64,000 nt of DNA from Malus domestica (lineage: Eukaryota; Streptophyta; Magnoliopsida; Rosales; Rosaceae): assembly GCF_042453785.1 (NCBI RefSeq), contig NC_091666.1, positions 26,990,501 to 27,054,500 of the forward strand, given 5' to 3'. Both the position numbers and the translations under genes were made by a program. The notes below the pieces were generated by a model that ran no database searches, had not been told where the DNA came from, and worked only from the letters and a program-made list of their open reading frames with translations. Below are positions 1-11,730 of the stretch, piece by piece. Every line of letters begins with the position of its first letter. Position 1 is the stretch's first letter.

Positions 1-28
1 AAATAGTTCTTGAGATTTGCATAACTCC

Positions 29-314
29 TCACTTTGATCCCAGAGATTTGAAATCGATAGAATTGGTTCCTGAGTTTGTCTATCATCAATCATTTTGGTC
101 GTTCTATGAAAAATCTCCATTAAATACGGATAAAATGATAAAAATATCTTCAATTTTTGTCAAATCATTTTGACCTCCTGTTTATTAAATTGAGGATATT
201 TTTGTTATTTTGATCTTTATTTAACATAACTTTTTACAGAATGACCAAAATAAATGATGATGGACAATTTTAGAGACCAATTTTATTGATTTTAAATCTT
301 AGGGAACAAAGTGA
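29..314. repeat. Foldback MITE-like element
   Basis: Two arms of about 85-100 bases are inverted copies of each other. The left arm starts near 29 and the right arm ends near 314 with the reverse complement of the same sequence. The middle is AT-rich and has no coding potential. This is the structure of a non-autonomous foldback or MITE-type transposon. I could not define a target-site duplication, so the ends are approximate. Confidence 0.6.
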
Positions 315-1009
315 AGAGTAATACAAATATCAATGATCATTTTGGCTAAAAAAACCAAAAGAATTTAATTGTCTAAATTGTTTTGACACCTTTTACTCTT
401 TTAAACTTCGCATCTCCCCACGACAATTCTTGACTTTGCAAATACATCATAACATGAATGAATTGTAAAACACACTGAAAAACCTCTTGTCGTAGAGCTG
501 TTCCTATTCTTTGTTTTTTTTTTTTTTCTACAAGGTACGTGGTGATTGGCATGTGAAAATTGCGGCCAAGAAATTTTAGCCAATAAACATCCAGGCTGTG
601 AAAGCCCTTGTGCGTGGTCTCGGCATTTGCGCTCGAGAAACTTGACTGGCGATGTCCTTGTAACCGTGAGAAATTTTTAGTTGTGACGGGAACACAAGTG
701 GTACATCACATGTTTTAATAAAAGTGGTGAAAATTTTTAATTTTTAATTTATTAAATTTTTAGCACACGTATTTTATTATTTGTAACCATCCAGCAACCG
801 GGTCACACTGAAAAATCTCTTGTAACCATCCAGCAACTGATTCCAATCTAAAAACATGACATGAAATCTAGCTACAATGATTTGTAGTCAGGCCCAAGTT
901 TGCTAATTTTTATTTTTCATCGTACAATTTAGCAGGGGCAAGTTCAAACCAATACAAGTAAGATAAAACCAAAAAAAATTGTGAAATTGCTAATTCAATT
1001 ACAGGTTAA
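315..1009. other. Non-coding flank downstream of the PORR pseudogene
   Basis: AT-rich DNA lying 3' of the stop codon of the minus-strand PORR relic. It would include that gene's former 3' untranslated region. A short imperfect repeat around 780-840 (the block reading tgtaaccatccagcaac occurs twice) is the only structure I see. No supported gene. Confidence 0.5.
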
Positions 1010-1101
1010 TCATTTACTGTTGTACCAAATTCTCACAAATCTGATAGTGGGGGCATCTGCCCCTTGTAGGCCTTGACGTTTAGTATCCTCATAGTCATAG
1101 G

Positions 1102-1351
1102 TGTTAGAGTATATAAGGCAGTTAGGAATGTGATTGTTAGAATAATTAGTTAGGATTGTTGGTAAGGGAGTGAGTCGGTTAAGGTGGTTAGCCTAGCACT
1201 CATCTATATAGTAAGCATACCATTGTAACCATCGAATTAATCAAGGAAATATCAGTGCAATTCTTTCTTTCTTCCTCTCTAAATTCTCTCTGATTCCTTC
1301 TTCTTTTTCCTCTGTGATCTCTCTGTTTCTCCTTCTGCATATTGCTTAACA
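1102..1351 (+). repeat. 5' LTR of the 1102-3792 Copia-type element
   Basis: A 250-base terminal repeat starting TGTTAGAGTATATAAGG and ending TTAACA. It pairs with 3543-3792; I count two substitutions. The segment tatataagg near the start could be a TATA-like promoter element. Confidence 0.93.
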
Positions 1352-1828
1352 TGGTATCATCGCCTCGCATAGACCTGGCGCTTCCGCACCTCAATCAAAG
1401 CATTTCTTTCTCTTCTTTACCTTCTAGTTTGCAATCTGTTGTGTGATAAACAAAACAATTGGCTTCTTCCGATCTCCATGAATCTTCAAGAAATTGTTCT
1501 TCGTTTCTGCATACCAACTGTTCGATAGATTGTCTCAGTGATAGAATTCTATACAACATCAACAATGGTGACTACTGATCAGTTAAAGATCGTTCAATCT
1601 CCGATCACTGGAAGATATTGACCAGAAAATATTGGGTATGTCTTCTCTGTTTTTCTGGGCATCTCTGATTGCCCATTTCTGCATTCTACATTCAACAAAG
1701 TTGTGCACACAAGGTGTTTGCTCTTTGTTCTCAAAGAAAACTGATCAACCAGTTTGATTTGTCAGCAACAAATTTGGGGTTTCTCTTCTAAATCTCTATC
1801 TGGGTTGTTCATTTCTACAACAAAGGTT

Positions 1829-3415
1829 ATGGTTACCGCTGCACAATTGCAACTTTTGCACTCCCCAATTGTATCGTTGATTCCGTCAGTTTCTTCCTCT
1901 ACTTGTGTAAAATTAGATGAGCTTAACTACTTGCAGTGGCATTTTCTGATGAAGATGATGCTACAAGGTCATGGCATTATGGGATTCATTGATAGATCGA
2001 ATCCTTGTCCTCCTCAGAATGTGGCAACATCTACACCTTCTGTAATCACATCTGAATCATCTGCCAAACCAGAATTAGATGAATTTAAAGTGTGGAAAAT
2101 GCATGATCATGCTTTGATGTTGTTACTTACTGCAACCCTTTCTTCATCTGCAATTTCTTGTGTGATTGGTAGTAAGAGTTCTCAAGAGATGTGGGTTCGT
2201 CTTCAAGACGAATTTTTCTTACCAGTCACAAGAACTAGTATCATCAAGTTAAAGACTGTTATGTACAACATGAAGAAATGATCCGATTTTGTTTCCCAAT
2301 ATCTTCGACGGCTTAAAGAAGCAAGGGATGGACTTTCTATTTTTGGTGTTACATTTCCTGATGAAGACTTTGTGGTATTTGCGCTGAATGGACTCCCTCC
2401 AAAATACAACACATTTAAATGTGTACTCAGAGGGCGTGAGAATATCATTTCACTCAAGGACTTTCGTGCACAATTGCTTGCTGAGGAAACCATTGTGGAT
2501 TGTTCTGCTGATTGGAATCCAGATTTTGCGTTCATTTCTGCACAAGAGAAGCAGGAGGAAGAAAGGACGTTTGATGCTTCACAGACAGGGGATCTTGGTG
2601 GAATACATCATAGTGACAGCAATGGCCTGGCTCCCTCTGCACGAAATCTTGGATTTCTTGGCCATGCTTTAAAACATTCACATGGATTTCGTCATGACCA
2701 CTCCCGGCTGCACCAAGTGTAGGGTACGAAGAATGAAGAGGCTGATCCAAGTATGAGGGATCTGGATGCACAACAGATAACTGCTATGGCAGGACAGCAG
2801 TCAATTTATGGTCATAACAAGGATGGTGAACTGAATTCTCCATCAACTCACAAGTTATCGCCACTTGGAAATTCCAATGCAACAAATTTTCTGACGGATG
2901 CAAGGGAAGGTCTAAGTGTAAAAACTTCTTCACAATCTGCCTTCCAAGCCTAAGGCATGGTTGCATTTGGTGAAAGTGATTCTCAGAGTCCATCTATTGG
3001 CAATCATGTGTTACCTAATTATTACAAAAACTTCTCAGAAAGAAGCTTCAAGGAACAAGAACAAGAACTGGACCAAGAACAAGAACAACAGTTGGATTTG
3101 ATGAACTATCACAGTTTGTCCCAAACAAGGTATGTGGAGGAAAAGACAGCAGTTGAAGATGAGAAGGTGGTTAATAACAAGGAACAAACTTCTGTATCAT
3201 CATTTGATTTGTCCAGCAGCCAAGGTAAGAAGAAATCTGGTGGCGAAGGTAAAGAAAAAGATCACTATGCACTGTTAGGTTTGAGTCATTTAATATCCTT
3301 TGCAACCGAGGAGCAGCTACCTAGTTCTGTCGGTGCAGAAAGTTCACACATTAGCATATCACATACCATTTGTTCGCATAAATATCATTTTGATGCTGAC
3401 AACAAGACGGTATAA
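1829..3415 (+). pseudogene. Degenerate Copia gag-like frame with possible captured segment
   Basis: From the ATG at 1829 one reading frame runs to 3415, broken by three in-frame stops (TGA 2279-2281, TAG 2720-2722, TAA 2951-2953). The first part is a Copia-type Gag/UBN2-like domain with blocks such as LNYLQWHFLMK, SQEMWVRLQDEF and VVFALNGLPPKYNTFK. The second element in this window (41644-44110) has the same domain with GGA where this copy has TGA, so that stop is a point mutation. The part after about 3100 is lysine- and glutamate-rich and contains KDHYALLGLSHL, which resembles the start of the J-domain of plant zuotin-type DnaJ proteins. No polymerase domain follows. Confidence 0.8.
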
Positions 3416-3542
3416 TGGTAACATACGAGCTCCAGATGCTAGGAGGTTTCTTTTTGCAGGGTATGCGTGCAGCAGTGACCAGATCCTATACTCTCCAATT
3501 GTAACAATCTCATGCTTGAACCACCATGAGTTTGCGGGGGGA

Positions 3543-3792
3543 TGTTAGAGTATATAAGGCAGTTAGGAATGTGATTGTTAGAATAATTAGTTAGGATTGT
3601 TGGTAAGGGAGTGAGTCGGTTAAGGTGGTTAGGCTAGCACTCATCTATATAGTAAGCATACCATTGTAACCATCGAATTAATCAAGGAAATATCAGTGCA
3701 ATTCTTTCTTTCTTCCTCTCTAAATTCTCTCTGATTCCTTATTCTTTTTCCTCTGTGATCTCTCTGTTTCTCCTTCTGCATATTGCTTAACA
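3543..3792 (+). repeat. 3' LTR of the 1102-3792 Copia-type element
   Basis: The 250-base partner of 1102-1351, preceded by a run of six or more G residues that acts as the polypurine tract and followed by the ATAGG target duplication. Confidence 0.93.
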
Positions 3793-4291
3793 ATAGGCAT
3801 TGCAGATCTCTTCACTCTCCATTTCAGAATCATCTGCAAGTGAATCATCCTCCAAGTCATCCACTTTCTCCTCTTGCTCAAGCTGCAACTCGATGGTGTC
3901 CTCACTTTCCAAATCGCTCTCACATAAACCATTGTCTGCCATGTCACTAAAAGCTTCAATCTTCTTCTTTCCCCAGTAACCGATAAGGCTTTGGACTTTT
4001 TCCTTCCAAACCACCAAGGGGCATTTCTCAATCAGCTCCGAACCCTTGTAAGCTTCCTTCAAGAACACGCTAAACCTCTTCCCCTCTCCGAAACATAGAA
4101 GATGCCAAACTGCTTCAGCAGAAGCCTCATAAGCTTCTGGGGCATTTCAAGTTCGCGTTGAAAATGAGTCAGGTGATCAGTCACCAATCTCTTCTCAATA
4201 GTAAAGCTAAGCAGCTATTGCATGATAGCAACTGCCCTCTTGTCAAATTCTTTAGAGCCAGCTTTGAGTCCCCTGGCATCTGCATATGGAG

Positions 4292-5275
4292 CTACGATGC
4301 ATGGACACGAGAAAAAGCCCCGTATCCCGTATCGGACACTCTGAGGATACGGATATGCGGAGGATACTCGTGGATACGCATCCGATACGTATCAGAGTGA
4401 AGGGATACGTTTAGGACTGAGAAGATGCGCGTATCGTATTGTCCAGATACAAGTATCCTACTTTTCGGATACGTTCGAAACTAAAATAGGAGGATAATCA
4501 GAAGAAAAATAAAAAATAATCACAATAAATCCGCACAGAATCGTGATTGATCGAAGTTAGCTAACTGAAATCACTCTAAAATCGGAGGATAATCAGAAGA
4601 AAAAAAAATTCGGATTTACATCTAGAACCTCAGAAATCACTCTGCTTGGGTTGGGAGACTTTCACGAATCAGACCGTCATCTGCAACCGTTCCGTCGTCG
4701 CCATCTGCAACTGCGCTGTCGTCTCCATCTTCTCCGCCTACAACTACTCTGTCGTCTCCTTCGTCTCTGTCTGCAATTCCTGGTGAGTGGTGACTGGTGA
4801 GCTTTCGTTTTCACTTTGTTAATATTGAAACTGTGAAATCGAAACCCATCTCTGAAACTGAAACTAAAACCCATCTCTGATTCCCCGAGGACATCACAAG
4901 ACCCATCTCTAAAACAGTGAAACTCATCTCTGAAAGAAAGTCTGAAACTGAAAGTAAAATTTAATTTGATTATAAAAAGTCTTTTGCTTTTCTTGAAACT
5001 AATATTATATACATACCACTACCCACAATAATATATTATAATACCCATTCCACTCCCCCATAATCCATTCAAATCTGATGAAGTTGCTTTTCTGTATATT
5101 ATAATATATTATTGTATTTTGTGTAAATTTGAATGATTATTTTATAATGTTTTAGATATATTTATTTATTTATTTATATTTTTAATTACCGTATCCCAAA
5201 CATATCGTGTCCTTGTTTTTAGAAATTTATCGTATCCTCGTGTCGTATTTTTGTATTCGTGTCCGTGCATCGTAG
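4292..5275. mobile_element. Non-autonomous hAT-type DNA transposon
   Basis: A 984-base insertion in the PORR relic. Its ends are inverted repeats of about 19 bases (CTACGATGCATGGACACGA on the left; the right end is its reverse complement with one mismatch). It is flanked by a perfect 8-base target duplication, ATATGGAG, at 4284-4291 and 5276-5283. Eight-base duplications are characteristic of the hAT superfamily. Both subterminal zones are rich in GTATC/GATAC motifs and there is no transposase frame. The terminal bases are not the common hAT CAGGG, so the family label is moderately sure while the insertion itself is clear. Confidence 0.87.
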
Positions 5276-5720
5276 ATATGGAGATAAGTAAGACCTTTTT
5301 GAAAATGATCAATTGCTCCTTTATACGTGTTTGCCTTTTTGTAATTCGGGGGGAACTTCAACGGAGAAGAGAGCGAAAGCAAGCCCGGGACATGATCATC
5401 ACTGGCCTCAGTGATCCCCATTGTCTTTTTCTCCAGCTCGGTTATCGCCCACGCAGGATTCCAAATGCTCAACTGCCTCATTATCTTTAACCACCTTGAA
5501 ATGTTGGGGATATTTGTGCAACCATTTGGTCCTGAAATCAACTGGCAGAGCAAAATCCCTCGTGAAATGGACAATCTTGTCCAATGCCAGCCTTTTATCA
5601 GACATCATAAGAAACCGTGTCACGAATTCGGCTGCGGTATCTTGATTTTCCTCATGTATCATGTCCTCCTCTGGTACCAAGTCCTCACCTTGCTTGGTCA
5701 TCCCACACCATAAAATCCCT

Positions 5721-8066
5721 CTGACCCTTACACAATTTTCAGAGTTTCGGCGATTTTCGAATAAATCAGACACCCTGTGGGGTTTTGGGAGACTAATCTG
5801 GCAGCTGTACTGATCCAATTGCCTGACAGTAATGATAATTTGAGGCTCTTTTTTTCAGAATTTCCATCAAGAATCTTCCATTTCTCAGTCACAATCTCGA
5901 GATCATTGTTGAGGTTAAAAAAAAAAAAAAGGAGGCTATTCCTTAATTCAAGGAAAGTGGGAACGTGAGTAGCAAACAAATCAATGGTACAGATTATTTT
6001 TAAGAAATCTACACCATTCATTGTAAAAATAAAAATAAATTTTAATTTTATAATGAGAAACAGTTTCTCCATTTCCCTGGACGTGCAAAAGAAGTTGGTG
6101 AAAAACTATCTACTTTCTCACCCTACTCTTCCCGTCACCCTAAGTCTATAAAAGGAGAAGAGAGGAACAGAAAATGAAGAAGAGAGACTCTGTAGAAATT
6201 GAGAGACGACGGTGAAGAACGGACGATAAAGAAGAACAAAGCAAGAAAGTAAGGGGAAAAGTACACAATAGCATAAAACAAAAAAAAGCAAGAAAGGAGG
6301 AAGGTGTACACACGGCAAAGAACATCAAAGTGTGCACACAACAAGAACATCAAAATACCCAAAGGTATCAATCTTTATCTTTAATTTGTTCTTGGTTTTG
6401 TGTATTGGGTGGAGCTTTTTGCAGGATGAATGAAAGAGGAGCTTGGCTTTTCCTCTTTCACCGAAGCCAGAAAGATGGATGGGCAAATTTCCCCATGGCA
6501 GCCAAAAGATAAAAGAAGAACATAATCTCTTCTCCTTCCCCCTCAATCTTACCGACAACAGGTAAAGCAATCCACTCCTTTTTATAAGGGCGTTGCTTTG
6601 AAAAAAAACCCAGTCATCACCCTCACTTCAAGTTCCCCGTGACACCTGAACTCTCTCTCTCTCGGCCGAGCAGCGCCGAGTCGCTGACTACCAGTTTATT
6701 CTTCTCCGGCGGTTCCGAACCAGAGTATAAAGTCGTAGGCCTCTGGAGATCTGCAACTAAAAAAAAAAAAAAACAATTGCTTGGGTGCCCAAAGAGGTTT
6801 CGAAACCGGTTCTTTCGTCGTCAACCCAGCGCACCCAACGATGGTTCCGAGGCTCGCCAACAGCGCAAAGATGGACACACTAGCAGCGGCCATGCCGTGA
6901 TCTCTGCCTAGCAAGTTCGTCCACGCTAAGAAGAAAAAAAAAAGGAGTTTATGCCACTACAGTTAGTCCCATGAATTTCTTCAGGGTGGTTTAAACCACC
7001 CCGTGAAGTTCCAATCAAACCTGAAAGCTCCGTAAGAGTCCCGACGTCATGTTTTGTCTTCTCAAAGTTGAAGATGTCACGGCAGCAACAAGCATGAATA
7101 TGGAAAAGCAACAAGAGGCATGGACCAGCGGCGATGAAATCAGCCAAAGTCTTCCTACGTTAAAAAGGGTGCCAGAACGACGCCAACTTCAAGCACCAAC
7201 GGGAATGAAGATTGCTCTCAGTTCACTAACGGAGGAAAAAACACAAAGGGCTGCTCAGGCATCTAGAAGTTTTGCAAAGGAAAAGATGGTTTGCAAAGGA
7301 AAAGTGGGTAAAAATTGACAGATGCTGCAAGACAAAAGGGAAAAGAAAGAGAACGTATTGTTCAAGAGTTCCACCACAGTCTTTTGAGCTAAGAATTCGA
7401 AAGATAAGAAAAAAATGGAAAAGATGGTTTGCAAAGGAAAAGTAAGTAAAATTGACAGATGCTACAAGACAAAAGGGAAAAGAAGAGAATGTATTGTTCA
7501 AGAGTTCCACTCAAAGTCTTTTGTGTCAGAGATTCAAAAGATAAGGAAAAAATGGAGATTGCAAAGTCTGCAAAGGAAAGCTGCAGTAGAGAAGAAGAGA
7601 AAGAAACTTGTCTTCTAAGTCATGCATGTGTTCACTTAGAAAAAAAAAATGGTTAGTTGTCTTCCATGCAAATTCAAAATAAATGAAAAGGGAAAATATG
7701 GTTTTCCTCTCCAAACATCACCACTTGAAAGCCCTATTTGGACTTAGAAAATTCGAAGTCTTCAAGTAGAAGAAGAAAGAAGTTGGGTACAAAACCTTAA
7801 ATATGTGCAAAAGAAAAAAAATGAGTTTAAAACTCAAAAGGAAGAGGAGCTCCAGCCAAAAGAAATAAAATAAAATACAAAAGTTGCTTATGTCAAATCA
7901 AAAGTAATGTGAAGGTGGTCTTCTTTTCTTAGTTGCATGGGGAGTCCTACTTAAACTTGTGAAGTTCAAAGTCTTCAAAGAAAAGAAAGTGAATAAAGTC
8001 TAAGGTTGCTCACGTGGAGAGCAAAAAAGAAAGCCAAGCCACGGCTCCTTACCTAAATTATGGGGC
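5721..8066. other. Repeat-like, gene-free DNA, probably LTR-retrotransposon derived
   Basis: No supported gene. There is a TATA-like ctataaaagg near 6147, a perfect 18-base palindrome at 6984-7001, an imperfect 138-base tandem duplication at 7285-7560, and purine-rich tracts that generate only shadow reading frames. Joined to 9667-10860 across the solo LTR insertion, it reads like one long degenerate Gypsy-type repeat, but I could not define its ends. Confidence 0.45.
7285..7560. repeat. Imperfect tandem duplication, period about 138
   Basis: Two copies (7285-7422 and 7423-7560) both begin GATGGTTTGCAAAGGAAAAG, continue with a block containing ATTGACAGATGCT and GTATTGTTCAAGAGTTCCAC, and end in an A-rich stretch. 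They differ by scattered substitutions and small indels. Confidence 0.8.
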
Positions 8067-9666
8067 TGATCGGATGATATTTATATATATTTTTACTTCG
8101 AATTCACTCGTCTTTTCTTAGTTAGTTCCTTATATTTTTGAGCTATTTACGTTATTTTTGTGTTTATAGGATTTGTTATGCAAAGAAAATAAAAATAGAA
8201 CAAGTGAAATTTTATGTAATAAATTCGTCAAAACTGTCTGTGTAGATCAGCTTTTAAATAAAATTAAAAAAAAATATATATATAATAATAATAACAAGTC
8301 ATGATGATGTTTGAAACATCATCATGATTCATGTTTTGTAGAAAAAAGAGAGGAACGCGGAAAGGGGGCGAGAGGGAAACGGAGAGGAGGGAGTCCAGAG
8401 GAAAGCTGCCATTTGGCAGCTTGATGAGGGGGGATAAGAAAAAGGTCAGGGAGAGCAGAAAGAGGACAGAGGGATAGACACGGGAAGAAGAAGCAGAAGG
8501 CTGCCCTTGCAGCTGGAGCAAAACCGAAAGAAGGGTGCGCTGCTCTTGGCAGCACCGAGGGCAGAAAATGGCAGCGCACGGACAAACAGACAGCTCTTCT
8601 CTCCTCTCGGTTAAATCTTTCCAACTTATGTTTTACTTTCGGTTTAATTTTTCCAAACTTCTCTTTTATTTCTGTTTTTAATAATGTGTAATTAAATTTA
8701 TGTTGGTTAGAGGTTAATTCGAAACCATGATTATATTTGTAATATGAATTGATTACCTTCAGTTGTGAGTTATAAGTTGTGAATTCAATTTACTTATCCG
8801 TTCGTATAAAAACTGATTTGTGTATGTTGGTTGAGAGTGCACGCTTAATTTACATGCATGAATTTGATGCTAGAATATAAGTGAATTTCACCTAATCGTT
8901 ATGAACTTATTTTCACAAGTAGTAAAGGTTGCTAGTCACAATCACGTTAAGTAAATTCTTGGCAAGAGTATCATGCTTTTCATAGTTACGAATGCCTCGT
9001 CAATGCTTATAGTTTTCACAAAGTTTAATGATCTTTGATTGTATCTCTATTGTGCTTTTCACGTAGGGGACTTTTGAAGAATGTTTTGAATTGTTGTATG
9101 CGTTTTCCCGTCCAATTCAATAACTTAAGGAAAACTTGAAGATTAAAAAAGTGCTGTTCACGGTTAATCTGGAGTATTGAAATTCACAATTTATTAAATG
9201 AACAACTGGAAATCATTTTGTATGCAAGTATAACATGTGTGAAGAAGAACCCTCTAGCTAGTCCGTCATTTATCATTTCACCTTAATTTCATGTTTTTGT
9301 CAATTCTGTAATTTAATTAAGTTTAATTTACTTTTCATCAAAACCAAACACCCATCCATTATTAAATTATATTATTTATTTAGTTTTCTTTATTGTTAGT
9401 CTTTTAATTTAATTTCCATCCATTTCAGTTCCTAGTGTTTAATTTAATTGTTTTCATTATTTTGAGTCATTTTAAGTGTGTTTCGAGTTATTAGAGTTTT
9501 TAGCCTAGTTTTGTATCCTTGAGTCTTGTTTAATATTTTTAAATTAATTTAGGATAGATTAGCAATCCCTCCTAATCCCCGGCCTAGAACGATACCCTAC
9601 TTACATCTATACTACAATTGTCAAAAAGAGGGTTTAATTTTGTGTGTTAACTTATTTTACGCATCA
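8067..9666 (+). mobile_element. Solo LTR, long-LTR family (likely Ty3/Gypsy)
   Basis: This 1600-base segment starts TGATCGGATG and ends CGCATCA, with a perfect 5-base target duplication GGGGC on both sides (8062-8066 and 9667-9671). There is no interior coding region and no second LTR, so this is the product of LTR-LTR recombination. It is homologous over several stretches, including the 3' end, to the longer segment 44140-46667, which has the same TG/CA ends. The family name is inferred from LTR size and sequence style, since no polymerase is present. Confidence 0.82.
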
Positions 9667-10860
9667 GGGGCTTTGTAACTTTGGAATATTAATCAAAAGC
9701 ATGGAGAAAAAGTTACAGGTCAAAAGTAAAGGGACTGAGGCAATCACATGGTTCAAAGGATGAAAGACCCAACAATTAAAAAAGGGTGTCTATCTGTTCA
9801 AAAAACCAAAAAGACAAAGCTAATTCTACAAAGACTTAGCAGTACTCCCAAGCAACAAATACAAGACCACCAAGGAGCTACTAATGAAATTGGTAGAGAA
9901 CTCTTGCGGAATAAAAATCTGAAGCAAAGCTTTCCAATACGAAGCAAGTTGACCTCATGAAGCAAAGTTGCCAGTCAAAGGGGGTTTATACTGATTAACA
10001 ATTAATTGGTATAATTTTCCAAGTGAAGTCAATGGACATGATCTCCAAAGTAAATTCGTCCATTGTATCAATTGGCATATAATTGATACAAAATTTCTAC
10101 AAAGCCAAATCCAAATCAAAATGGCACAAAGCCTCTTCAAATAGCACAAAGTCATTTCATAATTAACGAACTACGCCGGTTTAATTCCGTTAAGGATACG
10201 TAGATAGTCTAATATCAAGTTTTAGACGCAACCGTGAAATCGAAACGAATCCCTGGTTTATATAAACTAAATTCACTCCTGCTATCAAATACCAAAATGG
10301 CACGAAGCCGAAGAAAAGTTTCAAAGGGCACGAAGCCGTATCAAAGTCTCAAATGGCACAAAGCCGAAGAAAAGTCTCAAATGGCATGAAGCCATATCAA
10401 ATTTTCAAATGCTCCTCACCCGCATGAGCTAAAACTGCATAAGGCACTATGCTCCTCGCCCGCATGAGCTAAAACTGCACAAGGCATCAAAACGCTCCAA
10501 TGGCTTCAAGTCCTCGTCCGCACGAGCTGAAACTGCACAAGGCATCAAAACCCAAACACCAAGGAACTACGAGTGACTTGATCCCTCAACGAGGGTACAT
10601 AGGCAATCTAGGATTCTACCTAGGTACAGTCACAAAATCAAACAAACACTCAAATCCTCAAGATACGATTTATTCAAAATTAGAATCAAAGGGCATACCT
10701 TTCCAAAAGAAGGGTTGTAGTTAATAGGCGAGTAGCCTAGAATGGGTTGAACTCGAATTAATAAAACCCTCTTCGAAAAAATGAACGAGGATGAAATTGT
10801 GTCGAGTAACTTATTTGTTTACATATTGTGTACAATTTTTGCTCAACAATCATGAATCCT
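9667..10860. repeat. Gypsy-like spacer debris with short tandem repeats
   Basis: This stretch carries repeated motifs typical of the non-coding spacer of large plant Gypsy elements. Units built on GGCACRAAGCCGAAGAAAAG recur between about 10290 and 10400, and a 36-37-base unit containing CGCATGAGCTAAAACTGCA occurs three times between about 10410 and 10545. A segment near 10560-10630 reads GAACTACGAGTGACTTGATC, a familiar Gypsy spacer motif. No coding potential. Confidence 0.55.
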
Positions 10861-11730
10861 CTTCAATTTGCTTCTGTCAGCCGCTTCCTGGTGGTCCTGA
10901 GCGGCTTCTGATTCATTGACCACCACTCACCGGACCACTATCTTCTCTCAAACATATTGTTTTAACAGAGGGAAGGAAATCTCCACCCAGAAATAAGAAC
11001 TGTGGAGCTCCTCTGCTCTCCCATCAACCTTTATCGACGCCGCGGCTAATATAATGACGGGGTTTATAAGGCAGGAGTCTGTTGCCGGGCTCTAGCCTTT
11101 CGATCGATCAAACCGTTCATATTCAATTATTGCCTCCTTTAGTTAGAACTTGTTTCGTCGACTTGCCAAAATCTCAGTTATCAGATCAGTTGAGTCGAAG
11201 CCTAAGTTTTTATTTTAAGAGAAATGATAGCTTTATTTATCAAGAAATATTCAACGAAAATTCAAATCTTGGTAGAGTTCATTCTTTATGTCGTATGAAT
11301 GCATGTTGATGACTGATCATAGCAATATCTGGGATTGTTTTCTCTTGGTATTAGGATCATGCCCTACACACTCACACACCCCACTTGTTACATGAAGGTG
11401 CTAACAATGATCATCATGGGTGAAATTCAAGTGAATGTTTGCTACAAAATGAAGCTTTCTTAGTTATTAATGGTATGGATATGATGAGTACAAGCAAATG
11501 GTAGATGTTATTGAAAAGAAAATCTGATTCAAATGTTGGCCTGACAACATGAAACACATAAAATAGATATGAAGTTGCGAATATGCACGATAAACTTGCA
11601 ATTTCTTTCTACTACCACCCTTTTATTCCCAAGATTTCTTTCTTCAAATCTTGGTTTTGGATTAGGGTTTTTAATATTATTGGTTCTCGTTCTCCTTAAA
11701 TCAAGATAGACTACACTCCAGAATGTCATT
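10861..11730. other. Intergenic, downstream of the BAHD gene
   Basis: No supported gene. The open frames here are short and lack family similarity. The right edge probably belongs to the 3' transcript end of the minus-strand BAHD gene. Confidence 0.45.

Larger units (their letters stand above)
1102..3792 (+). mobile_element. Non-autonomous Copia-type LTR retrotransposon, recent
   Basis: A complete element bounded by two 250-base LTRs (1102-1351 and 3543-3792) that begin TG and end CA. A perfect 5-base target duplication, ATAGG, flanks it at 1097-1101 and 3793-3797. The primer-binding site TGGTATCA at 1352-1359 abuts the 5' LTR and matches the initiator-tRNA(Met) site used by Copia elements. 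A G-rich polypurine tract lies at 3534-3542. By eye the LTRs differ at only two positions, so insertion was recent. The interior is about 2.2 kb and holds a gag-like frame but no protease, integrase or reverse transcriptase, so movement would need enzymes supplied in trans. It sits in the last coding part of the PORR relic. Confidence 0.93.
1010..5720 (-). pseudogene. PORR-domain organelle RNA-binding protein, disrupted by two transposons
   Basis: Reading leftwards from about 5712, the translation follows the plant organelle RNA recognition (PORR) family, whose members bind organelle introns and assist splicing. Recognisable blocks are FLMMSDKRLALDKIVHF, FRTKWLHKYPQHFKVVK, WNPAWAITELEKK, FPPNYKKA, then LVTDHLTHFQRELEMPQKL, FGIFYVSERG and CPLVVWKEKVQSLIGY, with an acidic tail ending at the TGA at 1010-1012. 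The gene is dead. A small deletion between TTGGAA repeats lies near 5459-5464. Single-base frameshifts lie near 5294 and 4081. A TAG replaces a glutamate codon at 4215-4217. A hAT-type element sits at 4292-5275 and a Copia-type element at 1102-3792. Removing both insertions at their target duplications restores continuity of the surrounding frame. The N-terminal transit region is missing. The relic lies on the minus strand; the Copia insertion runs on the plus strand. Confidence 0.85.

Noticed and set aside
6118..6570. Cys/Phe/Leu-rich minus-strand frames suggesting membrane proteins
   Set aside because: They are complements of A/G-rich repeat DNA next to an LTR-like TATA segment. Overlapping frames share the same composition bias.
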